Source: a virus
DNA length: 34,119 bases
Virus record (IMG/VR): IMGVR_UViG_3300007363_000059
Coordinates: 1 to 34,119 of that record
Direction: 5' to 3' (one strand)
The position numbers were made by a program, and so were the translations under genes. Below, piece by piece: positions 23,820 to 31,903 of the stretch. The first letter of the stretch is position 1. Each line of letters opens with the position of its first letter. The notes under the pieces are model-generated. The model was not told the DNA's origin and made no database searches. It was given only the letters and a program-made list of their open reading frames with translations.

Positions 23820-24138
23820 CTTCTATCCAACGTTTCAAAAAATTATCATCTTTTTCTAATTTAGGATACCATATACTTTTAGTCTTTTCTGTCAAATTTT
23901 GTTCGATCAATTTTGCAAAATTTTGATAATCATCTTCACTTCTAAAATTTAGAATAATTCTTCGATGAGGGGGTTTATCCTCTTGAACAAATTCTGGCAT
24001 ATTGATCCAGTATTTTTTCCATTCTTTATCAATGAATAATTCTTCCTTTTCAGTTTCAGATAAGTCCATAAAATCAGATATTTTTCTATCTGAGCTACTA
24101 ACATCTAAACAACTATCATATTTGGTCGATTCTATCAT
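23809..24138 (-). CDS. Conserved small protein with MPEF motif
   Basis: In this 109-residue protein residues 44-95 carry Y-W-I-N-M-P-E-F-V-Q-E-D, R-R-I-I-L-N-F-R and T-E-K-T-K-S-I-W-Y-P, a block I recall from many phage and plasmid proteins, sometimes as a tail on DNA-modification or ParB-like proteins. That recollection is not proof. It overlaps the GT-B-like gene by 11 nt, placing it in the same translational unit as the DNA glycosyltransferase pair. Function unknown. Confidence 0.6.
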   Translation of the reverse strand: MIESTKYDSCLDVSSSDRKISDFMDLSETEKEELFIDKEWKKYWINMPEFVQEDKPPHRRIILNFRSEDDYQNFAKLIEQNLTEKTKSIWYPKLEKDDNFLKRWIEVEE

Positions 24139-24144
24139 TTTAAT

Positions 24145-24723
24145 TTAATATTTGTTTTTAACAATTCTCGAAAACTTCTTGATCAATTTTTGTTGCTTCT
24201 GTCTAGCCAAAAGCATTGACGTTTTTCCAATACTATCGGTAAATAATTTACCATCTAAATGATCCAATTCATGGCAGAAAATCCTAGCTGTTAATCCAGA
24301 AAATTCTACTTGTTTAAGTTCACCTTGTTCCGTCAAAAATTCTACTTCAATTGTTTCGGGTCGTTCCTTGGATAAAAATAATGCAGGATATGAAAGACAA
24401 CCTTCCTTATCTCTAATCATTTTATCAGAACATCGCAATATTTTAGGATTTATACAAACAAACTGAAAATTTTCTGAACCTAAAATAAACAATCTCAAAT
24501 TAATATTGCATTGATTAGCTGCTAATCCCATGCCATTATATTTTTTCATCGTCACTTTTAACTGATCAATAATTTTTGATATTTTAGTATCTGGTAATTT
24601 TCCAGTGTATTCGGGTATACGTTGATTTAGAGATTCAAAACCTTCAGTATAAACTGTCAATGGTTCAATTAAATCATGTTTAATTATATTTTGCTCAGTA
24701 TTAATTGTTAAAATTTCAGTCAT
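24145..24723 (-). CDS. def: Peptide deformylase
   Basis: This 192-residue protein has all three catalytic motifs: G-M-G-L-A-A-N-Q at 64-71, E-G-C-L-S at 107-111 (Cys ligand), and H-E-L-D-H-L-D-G at 151-158 (two His ligands and the catalytic Glu). It removes the formyl group from the N-terminal Met of new proteins. Marine T4-like phages often carry one; in cyanophages it is thought to help fast turnover of photosystem proteins. It has a C-terminal helix rich in Lys/Gln. Start with GAG upstream. Confidence 0.93.
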   Translation of the reverse strand: MTEILTINTEQNIIKHDLIEPLTVYTEGFESLNQRIPEYTGKLPDTKISKIIDQLKVTMKKYNGMGLAANQCNINLRLFILGSENFQFVCINPKILRCSDKMIRDKEGCLSYPALFLSKERPETIEVEFLTEQGELKQVEFSGLTARIFCHELDHLDGKLFTDSIGKTSMLLARQKQQKLIKKFSRIVKNKY

Positions 24724-24748
24724 TTATCATCTCTTTTAAAATAAAATA

Positions 24749-26461
24749 TTATTCAATTTTCGAAAAACCATTCTGTTTAATAAATTTAATATTCTTTGAA
24801 AATTTATCAAGATAGTTCTCACCTTTTGGTGATATTATAAAAACAGTTGAATCTTTTAAATTGCCTATCAGATTCCAAAAACAATCAATACCATTCAAAT
24901 CTAATGCACCATCAATGATTTCATCCATGACTAATAGATTTGTGTTAAATGATGATTTCAATAATGTTAGTTCTCGCCAAGAGAAAAGAATTGCTAAATT
25001 TATTTTTGATTTTTCGCCTTCTGAAAAATTATAATAACTAAACTCATCCCTATGTCTGGATTTAATAGTTTCCTTGAAAGTTTCATCAAAAGAAAAATCA
25101 ACATAAAATTCAAGTAAACTCAAATATTTATTGATAGTTTTATTAATCAATGGTAAATATTGCTTAATGATTCTAGTTTTTATACCATTGTCCTTAAACA
25201 TATTTGCGGCAGCTTCTAAATGATGCTTATCTAATACAAGATCGATTATTTTCGCATCAATAACATCTATCTGATTCTTAATATCAATTAAATCATTTTC
25301 GGTATTTTCAACTAATCGATTAGCATTATATAACGATTGCTTTTTATTTGCAATATTTTCTCTTTGTGTTTTATTAGTAGAACATAAAATATCAATTTCT
25401 CGAATTTGCATTTTCAATTCTTGAATTTTTGATGCAACATTATCCATTATTCTACTATTTTTATCAACTATAAAAATTTTATTATCTAGTTTAATAAGAG
25501 TATTATTTAACTCATTAATTTTTTCTGAAATTTCACTCTTTTTTTCATCTTTAATATTTGGTGAGATTTCCTGCATACAAGTTGGACAAGTATCATTATC
25601 ACAAAAAAAACTTAATTCCATTTGAAGTTTCTTTAAACTACTTTCACCTCTAATTTTCATTTTATGGAGTTTCGCATATGATTCTTTGATTGACGCCGAA
25701 TTTTTATGGATATCCTGATACTTTATCAATTGTTCATTTAGAGACTCTTTTTTCTCACTTAAACAAACAATATTGGAATTCAATACTGCTATTTCATTTT
25801 CACATTTTTCTATTTCATTTTTCTTATCTAACTTAGATTCTGTTAAATGTTTTTCAATAATATCATGTCTTTGTTCTAATAAATCTTTAGAATATTTCAT
25901 TTCGAGAATAGAATCTTTATTTACTGATAACTTATTCCTGACTATTTCATTCATAGTCGAGAATATTTGAATATTCAATAAATCTTCTATAACACCTCTA
26001 CGATCTGCTGCCGTCAATTGCATAAAAGGTGTAAAAGATGCCGAACCTAGAATTACAATCTGAGTAAACGATTTGTAATTTAGCTTGATAATATTTTTTT
26101 CGAGATACTCTTGATAATCCTTGATAGCGGCATCTTGATTCAATAATACATCATTACAATATATCTCAAAAATATTAGGTTTAATGCCACGAAGAATTCT
26201 ATATGATTTATTACTAATTTCAAATTCAATCTCAGTTAAACACTCTCTCTGATTAATTGAATTTATTAGATTGCCCTTATTGATGTTTCTAAATGCTTTT
26301 CCATACAATGAAAAACATAGGGCATCCAACACGGTAGATTTTCCAAAAGAATTTTCTCCATACACCAATACATTATCATTAATATTCAAATCAATTGAAT
26401 TCCAATAATTACCTGTACTTAAAAAATTCTTCCACCGTATACTTTTAAATACTAACTTCAA
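24749..26461 (-). CDS. 46: Recombination endonuclease subunit gp46 (SbcC/Rad50-like)
   Basis: This 570-residue SMC-like ATPase (T4 gp46 is 560) has Walker A YGENSFGKST at 34-43, coiled coils on both sides of a zinc hook C292-P-T-C295, the signature FSEGEKSKI at 479-487 and Walker B LLVMDEIID at 509-517. With gp47 it processes broken ends to load UvsX and degrades host DNA. It overlaps gene 47 by ATGA. Confidence 0.95.
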   Translation of the reverse strand: MKLVFKSIRWKNFLSTGNYWNSIDLNINDNVLVYGENSFGKSTVLDALCFSLYGKAFRNINKGNLINSINQRECLTEIEFEISNKSYRILRGIKPNIFEIYCNDVLLNQDAAIKDYQEYLEKNIIKLNYKSFTQIVILGSASFTPFMQLTAADRRGVIEDLLNIQIFSTMNEIVRNKLSVNKDSILEMKYSKDLLEQRHDIIEKHLTESKLDKKNEIEKCENEIAVLNSNIVCLSEKKESLNEQLIKYQDIHKNSASIKESYAKLHKMKIRGESSLKKLQMELSFFCDNDTCPTCMQEISPNIKDEKKSEISEKINELNNTLIKLDNKIFIVDKNSRIMDNVASKIQELKMQIREIDILCSTNKTQRENIANKKQSLYNANRLVENTENDLIDIKNQIDVIDAKIIDLVLDKHHLEAAANMFKDNGIKTRIIKQYLPLINKTINKYLSLLEFYVDFSFDETFKETIKSRHRDEFSYYNFSEGEKSKINLAILFSWRELTLLKSSFNTNLLVMDEIIDGALDLNGIDCFWNLIGNLKDSTVFIISPKGENYLDKFSKNIKFIKQNGFSKIE

Positions 26462-27528
26462 TCCGTTACTCCAGTATTTAATGCCTCATTATATATTACA
26501 TGAATCAAAGACTTGAACTTATTTTTGTCCAATTGTAATTCATTTTCATCTATAAAATGATTCAATATAGCCATAGTATCTTCAGTATCAGTTTCTTCTT
26601 GAAAATCATCCAATTCATTATGATTGTGGTTTTCAACAATATTCAATTTTAAAATACTTATTTTCTGAATTCGATCTAATACAGTATCAAATATATAAGG
26701 ATTAGACTTATTATCAATTATTAATTTAACAAAATTATCTTTTAATTTCTCATAGTCGAATATTTTTGTCCAATATTCCATATCTTGAATCGTATCATCA
26801 TACGTGACTTTTTGAAAAATTGTAAAAGGATTCAAATGAAAATCTAATTTTAATGAATCAATATCTAAAATATGAAATCCTCTATCATCTTCATAATCAG
26901 CCCATGTTAGTTGATATGGTGTACCAACATAATGAATGTTTTTCGAACTTGATTTATGATGGAAGTGTCCACTAATAGTCATCTTATAGTTCTTCACGAA
27001 ACTAGAATCAAATTCACCATTCAGATGTGGTATTCCACGATACATGCAAAAATTATTTAACTCAAAATGTCCCACGCATATATCAGATTTGCTATTTTTT
27101 ATGGATTCAACTATTTCATCATGATTTTCGTCGCATATCCAAGGTACAAAATCAATACTCAACCCACCAATCTTAATAGTATTGAACCTGTTATGAATAG
27201 TAATATTTGAATAATCTCGAAATAATAAATCAGGGGAGTTAACCGATACTGTATTTTTATTAAAGATGTCATGATTACCTATAATTGTATGTAATTGAAT
27301 ATCGTTATTTAAAAGTCTATCAAAGAAGTAGTCTCTAACTAATTTCAACGAATTGATATTAATAAATCTACGATTATCAAATAAATCACCTGTTTGAATA
27401 ACGGTATGAATATCATTCTCGATTAGATATTCAATAAAAAAATCATAGAATCTTTTATAATATGAATGAAATGATGTATCACCATTTCTAATGCCAAAAT
27501 GAGTATCACCTAAAATTGCTATCTTCAT
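26458..27528 (-). CDS. 47: Recombination nuclease subunit gp47 (SbcD/Mre11-like)
   Basis: This 356-residue calcineurin-like phosphoesterase has GDTHFG at 7-12, QTGDLFD at 45-51, GNHD at 84-87 and S-G-H-F-H-H near 178-183, the full two-metal site. It is the nuclease partner of gp46, whose gene follows with an ATGA overlap. It is coupled upstream to the ART-like gene (ATGA). Confidence 0.95.
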   Translation of the reverse strand: MKIAILGDTHFGIRNGDTSFHSYYKRFYDFFIEYLIENDIHTVIQTGDLFDNRRFININSLKLVRDYFFDRLLNNDIQLHTIIGNHDIFNKNTVSVNSPDLLFRDYSNITIHNRFNTIKIGGLSIDFVPWICDENHDEIVESIKNSKSDICVGHFELNNFCMYRGIPHLNGEFDSSFVKNYKMTISGHFHHKSSSKNIHYVGTPYQLTWADYEDDRGFHILDIDSLKLDFHLNPFTIFQKVTYDDTIQDMEYWTKIFDYEKLKDNFVKLIIDNKSNPYIFDTVLDRIQKISILKLNIVENHNHNELDDFQEETDTEDTMAILNHFIDENELQLDKNKFKSLIHVIYNEALNTGVTD

Positions 27529-28010
27529 TTGATAATAGTAAAATCAGTTGACTTAATTTTAACGTCATATACTAAAATTTCCTTTTCTTTTTTCATCGAA
27601 TCAATATTCATTTCATCAAAACCCATTTTCAATAGTTTATCTTCACCGTAGAAAAGAAAATATTTATATATGTCAAAAACAACGCTAGGAAATTTCTTTC
27701 TAATTAATATTTTAATCTTATTATCTGTTCGATCATTGAACTTGAATGATGAATCATTTAAGAACTGTATTGCTACAGATTGACTTTCAGAAAATGATAC
27801 TGCACCATGTAACTTAACAAATCCAGTTTTAAAATTGAACAATTCTGGAACACCAAATAGTCCCTTATACAAATATTTTGGATTTTTTCTAAAATATTCT
27901 GGAATTTTATTTCTATTCAAATAAATCCAATTGGAATCTTTTGGATTAGATTTGAATAACCAAGCATCTAAATGTTCAACAAATTCCTTAGATTCAATAA
28001 AATCACTCAA
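27525..28010 (-). CDS. Unknown protein with ADP-ribosyltransferase-like motifs
   Basis: In this 161-residue protein three spaced motifs resemble an R-S-E type ADP-ribosyltransferase: L-Y-K-G at 47-50 (where L-Y-R-G is usual), V-S-F-S-E-S-Q-S-V-A-I-Q-F at 71-83 (the S-T/F-S strand and following helix), and E-K-E-I-L-V at 142-147 (E-x-E). Known T4 enzymes of this class (Alt, ModA, ModB) modify host RNA polymerase and other proteins. It lies directly between gp55 and gp47, overlapping both. Lys in place of the first Arg is a reason for doubt. Confidence 0.5.
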   Translation of the reverse strand: MSDFIESKEFVEHLDAWLFKSNPKDSNWIYLNRNKIPEYFRKNPKYLYKGLFGVPELFNFKTGFVKLHGAVSFSESQSVAIQFLNDSSFKFNDRTDNKIKILIRKKFPSVVFDIYKYFLFYGEDKLLKMGFDEMNIDSMKKEKEILVYDVKIKSTDFTIIK

Positions 28011-28533
28011 AAAATTTCTCCAATTTTGATTGTTTCTTATTTAATTTTTTACGAATCTCATTTTCTTCGTAAATCCTAATAAAATTTGAGATATTATCAT
28101 ATTGATCATACTGGTGTTCGACATCAGAATCTTCATATAATCCTTCCTCATCCATTATACCAGAATTTTCAATATACTTATATTTTTGATATAGTCTCTT
28201 TCTTTCCTTTTCAATTCTGCGCCAAAATGCCCTATGTATTATCATAGTAAAATAACTAAACGGATTACTTGATGTTTCGGCTTTGAAGGAATTGATATAT
28301 TGAATGCAATTCAATATCGCATCGGAAACCATATCTTCCCGAACTTGAATGGGATAATTAGAGTAATCAGCTTTTTTAATTATATTATTAACTAATAATA
28401 AAAAAGCTTTACCTAGATAATTGGAAATCGTAGGTGCATCTAGTCCAGCATCTTTGGCTAAGTTACATTTATTTTTATGTTCAATTAATTCTTTTAAAAA
28501 GAAATCATTATCCAAATAATGGTTATTTGCCAC
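28003..28533 (-). CDS. 55: Late-transcription sigma factor gp55
   Basis: This 176-residue protein has P-T-I-S-N-Y-L-G-K-A-F at 34-44, R-E-D-M-V-S-D-A-I-L-N-C at 65-76, and N-P-F-S-Y-F-T-M-I-I-H-R-A-F at 90-103 followed by W-R-R-I-E-K-E-R-K. These are region 2-like motifs matching T4 gp55 (185). It directs host RNA polymerase to TATAAATA late promoters. The last residues (S-K-L-E-K-F-F-E) resemble a gp45-binding tail. Start codon GTG at 28533 with AGGTAG upstream; an early-type promoter lies at 28561-28589. Confidence 0.93.
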   Translation of the reverse strand: MANNHYLDNDFFLKELIEHKNKCNLAKDAGLDAPTISNYLGKAFLLLVNNIIKKADYSNYPIQVREDMVSDAILNCIQYINSFKAETSSNPFSYFTMIIHRAFWRRIEKERKRLYQKYKYIENSGIMDEEGLYEDSDVEHQYDQYDNISNFIRIYEENEIRKKLNKKQSKLEKFFE

Positions 28534-28560
28534 TTTTCTACCTATTAATTTGAATTAGAT

Positions 28561-28589
28561 AGTATATATTAATTGAAATGATATGTCAA
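28561..28589 (-). promoter_or_regulatory. Sigma-70 promoter for the 55-ART-47-46 unit
   Basis: On the minus strand a perfect TTGACA (28589-28584), a 17-nt spacer and TATACT (28566-28561), 28 nt before the gp55 GTG start. It is a host-type promoter, so the late sigma factor is made early. Confidence 0.7.
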
Positions 28590-28690
28590 CTAAACAATTT
28601 AATAATAAATCGTCAATTGAATACCCTCTTTTTATTTCATATAGAAAATTAATTAATATTCAATAAATTATATATATTTATTCATATTTT

Positions 28691-28722
28691 TACAAAGAAA
28701 AACATACTATTTTTTCTTTGTA
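28691..28722. other. 12-bp inverted repeat
   Basis: Perfect arms TACAAAGAAAAA (28691-28702) and TTTTTCTTTGTA (28711-28722) with an 8-nt loop sit in the 584-nt gene-free region between gp55 and the Sm-like gene. There is no GC clamp, so it is a poor classical terminator on either strand; it could insulate the gp55 promoter from read-through from the UvsW side. Confidence 0.5.
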
Positions 28723-28795
28723 ATTCGACAATACTCTATCTGATATAAATCTAATTTTATTGTATCTTTTTTACAACAATCTAGTAAAAATAAAG

Positions 28796-28824
28796 TTGAC
28801 TTTTGTCTCAAAATATGTTATCAT
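28796..28824 (+). promoter_or_regulatory. Sigma-70 promoter, rightward, with no protein gene downstream
   Basis: TTGACT (28796-28801), an exact 17-nt spacer and TATCAT (28819-28824), each 5/6 to consensus. The next rightward protein gene is more than 3 kb away; genes to the right lie on the other strand. It therefore probably makes a noncoding RNA or primes replication. Confidence 0.65.
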
Positions 28825-28946
28825 AAAACCTATAGTTAGATTGATTATATAAAACATAATCTGCACAATTACTCTTTTTTCTTTAAAATCACATTATATT
28901 AGTATAAATCAAGTCTTTATTTAAAGTGTATACTTAAATGATTTAT

Positions 28947-28971
28947 TCTTTAGTCACTACGTTCCTAAAGA
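28947..28971 (+). repeat. 25-nt direct repeat, copy 1
   Basis: This is identical over 25 bases to 29057-29081, starting 110 nt away. It contains the hairpin CTTTAG/CTAAAG with 11-nt loop TCACTACGTTC and is followed by a GC-rich hairpin of different sequence. Confidence 0.9.
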
Positions 28972-29056
28972 AACGGCGTAATACGCCGCATTTACGAAGT
29001 AAATACAGATATTAATTTATATACTGATTATTTGCAACTAATATTCTACAATTAAA

Positions 29057-29081
29057 TCTTTAGTCACTACGTTCCTAAAGA
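29057..29081 (+). repeat. 25-nt direct repeat, copy 2
   Basis: This is an exact copy of 28947-28971. It is followed directly by the TTGCG/CGCAA hairpin and a T-rich stretch. Two copies only, so this is not a CRISPR array. Confidence 0.9.
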
Positions 29082-29117
29082 TTGCGCTCCACGCAACTTT
29101 TCTCTTTAAGTCTTTAC

Positions 29118-29456
29118 TCAATGTAGAATTCTTTTATTAGAATCTATATCTTCAGTATATTCTTCATCTTCAATTATAGAATGTTTACTACAAGCTGATA
29201 TATAAAATTCAATTACATCATCAGTAGGTTCTAACATAATTAAATCATTTATTTTTAAAATAACTTCATTCTTTTTTAATAGAACTGCTGGTAGCCACGC
29301 TAAAAGCATCATTACCGGTTCTTTTTCTCTCATTTCAATACCTATAATTAATGGATCAATTAATTTAATCTCAAATCCATTAATTTCTTCATATTTGGAA
29401 ATAACATCAATATTATCTTTCATTCTAAAAATTTTTACATTATGCTCTTGCATCAT
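29118..29456 (-). CDS. Sm-like small protein downstream of UvsW
   Basis: This 112-residue protein (V-K-I-F-R-M-K-D-N-I-D-V-I-S-K-Y near the start, M-M-L-L-A-W-L-P-A-V-L-L in the middle, N-D-L-I-M-L-E-P-T-D-D-V-I-E-F-Y-I later) follows the pattern of phage Hfq/LSm-like proteins common in marine T4-like phages. Its acidic tail is D/E-rich. It overlaps the UvsW stop (ATGATG region), so it is coupled to UvsW; the second ATG has better ribosome-site spacing. RNA binding is inferred from the fold class. Confidence 0.65.
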   Translation of the reverse strand: MMQEHNVKIFRMKDNIDVISKYEEINGFEIKLIDPLIIGIEMREKEPVMMLLAWLPAVLLKKNEVILKINDLIMLEPTDDVIEFYISACSKHSIIEDEEYTEDIDSNKRILH

Positions 29457-30913
29457 TTCCCTAAGTTTATTTTGTAAATCTTGTATTCAAATTTTTCTTT
29501 ATCGTAGATACTTAATCGATCATTTAAGTGTTTAAGTGTAAAATTTACATGCTTATCTATTCTCAAATCATCAGCAATATCATATAATGTTGCTTGTTTT
29601 TTATTTATATGTAGTCGTAAACCTCTACCTATACTCTGTATTACTTTCACTTGAGATTTGTATGAACTTGCAAATATAATATTAGAAATATTGGGGGCAT
29701 TTACACCCGTTGAAAATGTTCCATAGCTCGCTAAAATAATTGCATTATTTTCAACTTCAAGTATTTTTCTAATATCTTCTCGCTCTTTTACTTCTACTCC
29801 ACCATGAATAAAATATACTTTTTTTGAATTGGACTTTAATAATTCATTTAATACTTTTCCATGTTTCTCGATCAATGTAAATAGTATTAGTGTATTTCCT
29901 TTTAGCGAATCTGCTAGATTTTTAATAAAATTATTTCTTACATTATTAGATGCCAAATATTGAATCTCATCACTAAAAGACCACTTTTTGACAGCTTTAT
30001 CTATATTATGGTGTTTAAGTAATAAACATTTAATATCTAAAGGCGATAACTGTCCTTTATTCATTAAATCAATCGTAGATGTTGCTTTAAAAATATTTCC
30101 AAATAAACCTACAAGAACTAATTCATTGGTTTTACTATCATCTAATGATCCTGTTGCACCTATCTTATATCTTGCGTTAATACAAGCATTTAATATATTA
30201 GTAAGCGATGTTGCGGAACATAAATGACATTCATCTGCTATAACTGCTTGAAATTGTTTAAAATATTCTGGATCATTATTATATATACTTTGCCATGTCG
30301 ATATAAATATTTTTTTAGATGAGTGTTTTGATATTCCAGAATATATACGATGGCAGTATTTATCGGAATCAAATCCATATTGTTCAAAATCATCATACAT
30401 TTGATGAACTAAAGATACATTAGGTACTAGTATTAAAATTCTATCAACATCATTTATTATGGAGTTGATACAAGAATATATAGAAAGAGATTTGCCCGAA
30501 CCTGTTGGTGATATGAGTAGCATTTTCTCAAATTTGAGAAAATGTTTTAATGAATTTATTTGATAATCTCTAAGTTTAAACTTATCAAATAAATTTATAT
30601 TTTTTATTATATCAAGCAATTCATCATCCACTATTTCATTTTTTATATGTAGATTTTTATCAATTGATATTTCATAATCATTAGATTTGCAAAATTGAAT
30701 TAATTTAGATAGTAAACCTATATACAATATTCTATTTTTAAGATCGAATAATCGTAGTTTACCATCCCACATTTTAGCTTTAACTTTAGGATGAAATTGG
30801 AAATTTTTAATATAGAATGAGAAAAATTCATTCAATTCCATAGCGATGGATCTATCACACTCTATTTTAAGATATACTTCGTTTAATTTATTGCAGATTA
30901 TATCAGCGGGCAA
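29453..30913 (-). CDS. uvsW: UvsW RNA-DNA/branch-migration helicase
   Basis: This 486-residue superfamily 2 helicase (T4 UvsW is 503) has the T4-like N-terminal domain (E-L-N-E-F-F-S-F at 26-33, M-W-D-G-K-L-R-L-F-D at 48-57), Walker A SPTGSGKS at 135-142, D-E-C-H at 227-230, G-A-T-G-S near 252-256 and QSIGRGLR at 426-433. It unwinds R-loops at origins and stalled forks. The start must be TTG at 30913: it directly follows the UvsY TAA, AAGGTG lies 5 nt upstream, and no Met occurs before residue 25. Confidence 0.93.
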   Translation of the reverse strand: MPADIICNKLNEVYLKIECDRSIAMELNEFFSFYIKNFQFHPKVKAKMWDGKLRLFDLKNRILYIGLLSKLIQFCKSNDYEISIDKNLHIKNEIVDDELLDIIKNINLFDKFKLRDYQINSLKHFLKFEKMLLISPTGSGKSLSIYSCINSIINDVDRILILVPNVSLVHQMYDDFEQYGFDSDKYCHRIYSGISKHSSKKIFISTWQSIYNNDPEYFKQFQAVIADECHLCSATSLTNILNACINARYKIGATGSLDDSKTNELVLVGLFGNIFKATSTIDLMNKGQLSPLDIKCLLLKHHNIDKAVKKWSFSDEIQYLASNNVRNNFIKNLADSLKGNTLILFTLIEKHGKVLNELLKSNSKKVYFIHGGVEVKEREDIRKILEVENNAIILASYGTFSTGVNAPNISNIIFASSYKSQVKVIQSIGRGLRLHINKKQATLYDIADDLRIDKHVNFTLKHLNDRLSIYDKEKFEYKIYKINLGK

Positions 30914-31357
30914 TTAGACACCTTGAATGAATTTTTCATAATCAATAAAAGCTTTTAGTTGATATGTTCTACTATTCAATTCTTTCAATATTGCTGTACA
31001 AACATCAATTATTTCCTCATATATAATCTTAGTCTCAGTAATTTTAGTTAAATCATCATCTGATTCCATATATGTTGATATATCTGATTTAAGTACATAA
31101 GGAAATTGGTTCCAGCCATATTTTTTTAATGTCGTTTCATCCATTTTTCCTGAGTAATATTCCCATTTAATTCGTTTCAATTTGGCATATTCTATTTCCA
31201 ATCTTTTAAGTGCAACTTTATGATTTGATAATATATTCAAATATTTACCGTGTAATACAGGAATATTCAATAATTCTCTGCCGGGTTCAGTGATATTTAT
31301 TTTTGAATCTTTTTTCCATGTTTCTAAAAGTGAATCTAACTCAGTTTGTTTTTCCAT
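30914..31357 (-). CDS. uvsY: UvsY recombination mediator
   Basis: This 147-residue helical protein (T4 UvsY is 137) has L-E-T-W-K-K-D at about 11-17, I-P-V-L-H-G-K-Y at 33-40, and K-L-K-R-I-K-W-E-Y-Y-S-G-K-M near 60-73, matching the conserved N-half of UvsY. It helps UvsX replace single-strand binding protein. The UvsW ribosome site lies in its last codons, so the two are tightly coupled. Confidence 0.92.
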   Translation of the reverse strand: MEKQTELDSLLETWKKDSKINITEPGRELLNIPVLHGKYLNILSNHKVALKRLEIEYAKLKRIKWEYYSGKMDETTLKKYGWNQFPYVLKSDISTYMESDDDLTKITETKIIYEEIIDVCTAILKELNSRTYQLKAFIDYEKFIQGV

Positions 31358-31363
31358 AATGTT

Positions 31364-31903
31364 TTATAATATAGTTGTTTTGAAATATGCATATCGAATT
31401 GATACGTCTGAAGTGATGGGATTATTAGGATCATCCGTAGCAGATATAAGAAAATTTGATAATGATGTAGGATAGCAATCTTTATAATCAAATCTTACTA
31501 TTGGATTATTTGATGATGTCAATATCGTTATTGACATGTCAGAATATTGTGGAAATCGGTCTTTAGTTGTTCCTACCTTATTTCGATATTGTGTTGGTAG
31601 TGTATTATAGTCTGAAAAATCTGTTGGAAAAGTCATGCCGAAAATCCAATCATACACTTCTAGCCATGCTGTTAATTCTTCATCCACAAGAAATGTAATA
31701 TTTAAAATATCAAATATCGCTTTCTCTCCTGGTGGGTAGATGTCAACAAATGGTGTAGGAAAGAATGATTCTGACATTGCAATTCCAGGTACTGCCAGCG
31801 ATTGTGTAAAATATTGAATATTAGGTAATCTAGGACAACTAATTTGAAACTTATTAGGATGTAATAGATTAGGATTAGATGGTGTTCTAGTTAAAACTGT
31901 CAT
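31364..31903 (-). CDS. T4-like virion structural protein (tail-tube-type)
   Basis: This 179-residue protein has N-K-F-Q-I-S-C-P-R-L-P-N-I-Q-Y-F near the start, S-L-A-V-P-G-I near 34-40, and F-L-V-D-E-E-L-T-A-W-L-E-V-Y-D-W-I at about 71-87. A late S-D-M-S-I-T-I-L-T-S-S-N-N-P strand and D-C-Y-P-T-S-L-S follow. This is the pattern of a structural protein next to uvsY in T4-like cyanophages and of the gp19/gp54 tail-tube fold. It ends 6 nt before UvsY. No Shine-Dalgarno is obvious. A CATAAATA late-like box lies 30 nt upstream. Confidence 0.7.
   Translation of the reverse strand: MTVLTRTPSNPNLLHPNKFQISCPRLPNIQYFTQSLAVPGIAMSESFFPTPFVDIYPPGEKAIFDILNITFLVDEELTAWLEVYDWIFGMTFPTDFSDYNTLPTQYRNKVGTTKDRFPQYSDMSITILTSSNNPIVRFDYKDCYPTSLSNFLISATDDPNNPITSDVSIRYAYFKTTIL

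Larger units (their letters stand above)
28831..29107 (+). ncRNA. Candidate noncoding RNA with duplicated hairpin modules
   Basis: The stretch begins after a promoter, has no frame of note, and contains six hairpins: 28919-28939 (bulged), 28948-28970, 28974-28988 (CGGCGT/ACGCCG), 28990-29004, 29058-29080 and 29082-29096 (TTGCG/CGCAA). The last is followed by a T-rich run (CTTTTCTCTTT) that could end transcription. The hairpins at 28948 and 29058 are identical copies. Length would be about 275 nt. Promoter and pairings are seen; existence and role of the RNA are inferred. Confidence 0.5.

Noticed and set aside
27661-27668. Perfect late-promoter box TATAAATA (minus strand) inside the ART-like gene
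   Set aside because: It lies in the middle of a coding region more than 130 nt from the next start; expected by chance in such AT-rich DNA.
28947-29081. CRISPR array from the two 25-nt repeats
   Set aside because: Only two copies 110 nt apart, with internal hairpins and no regular spacers.
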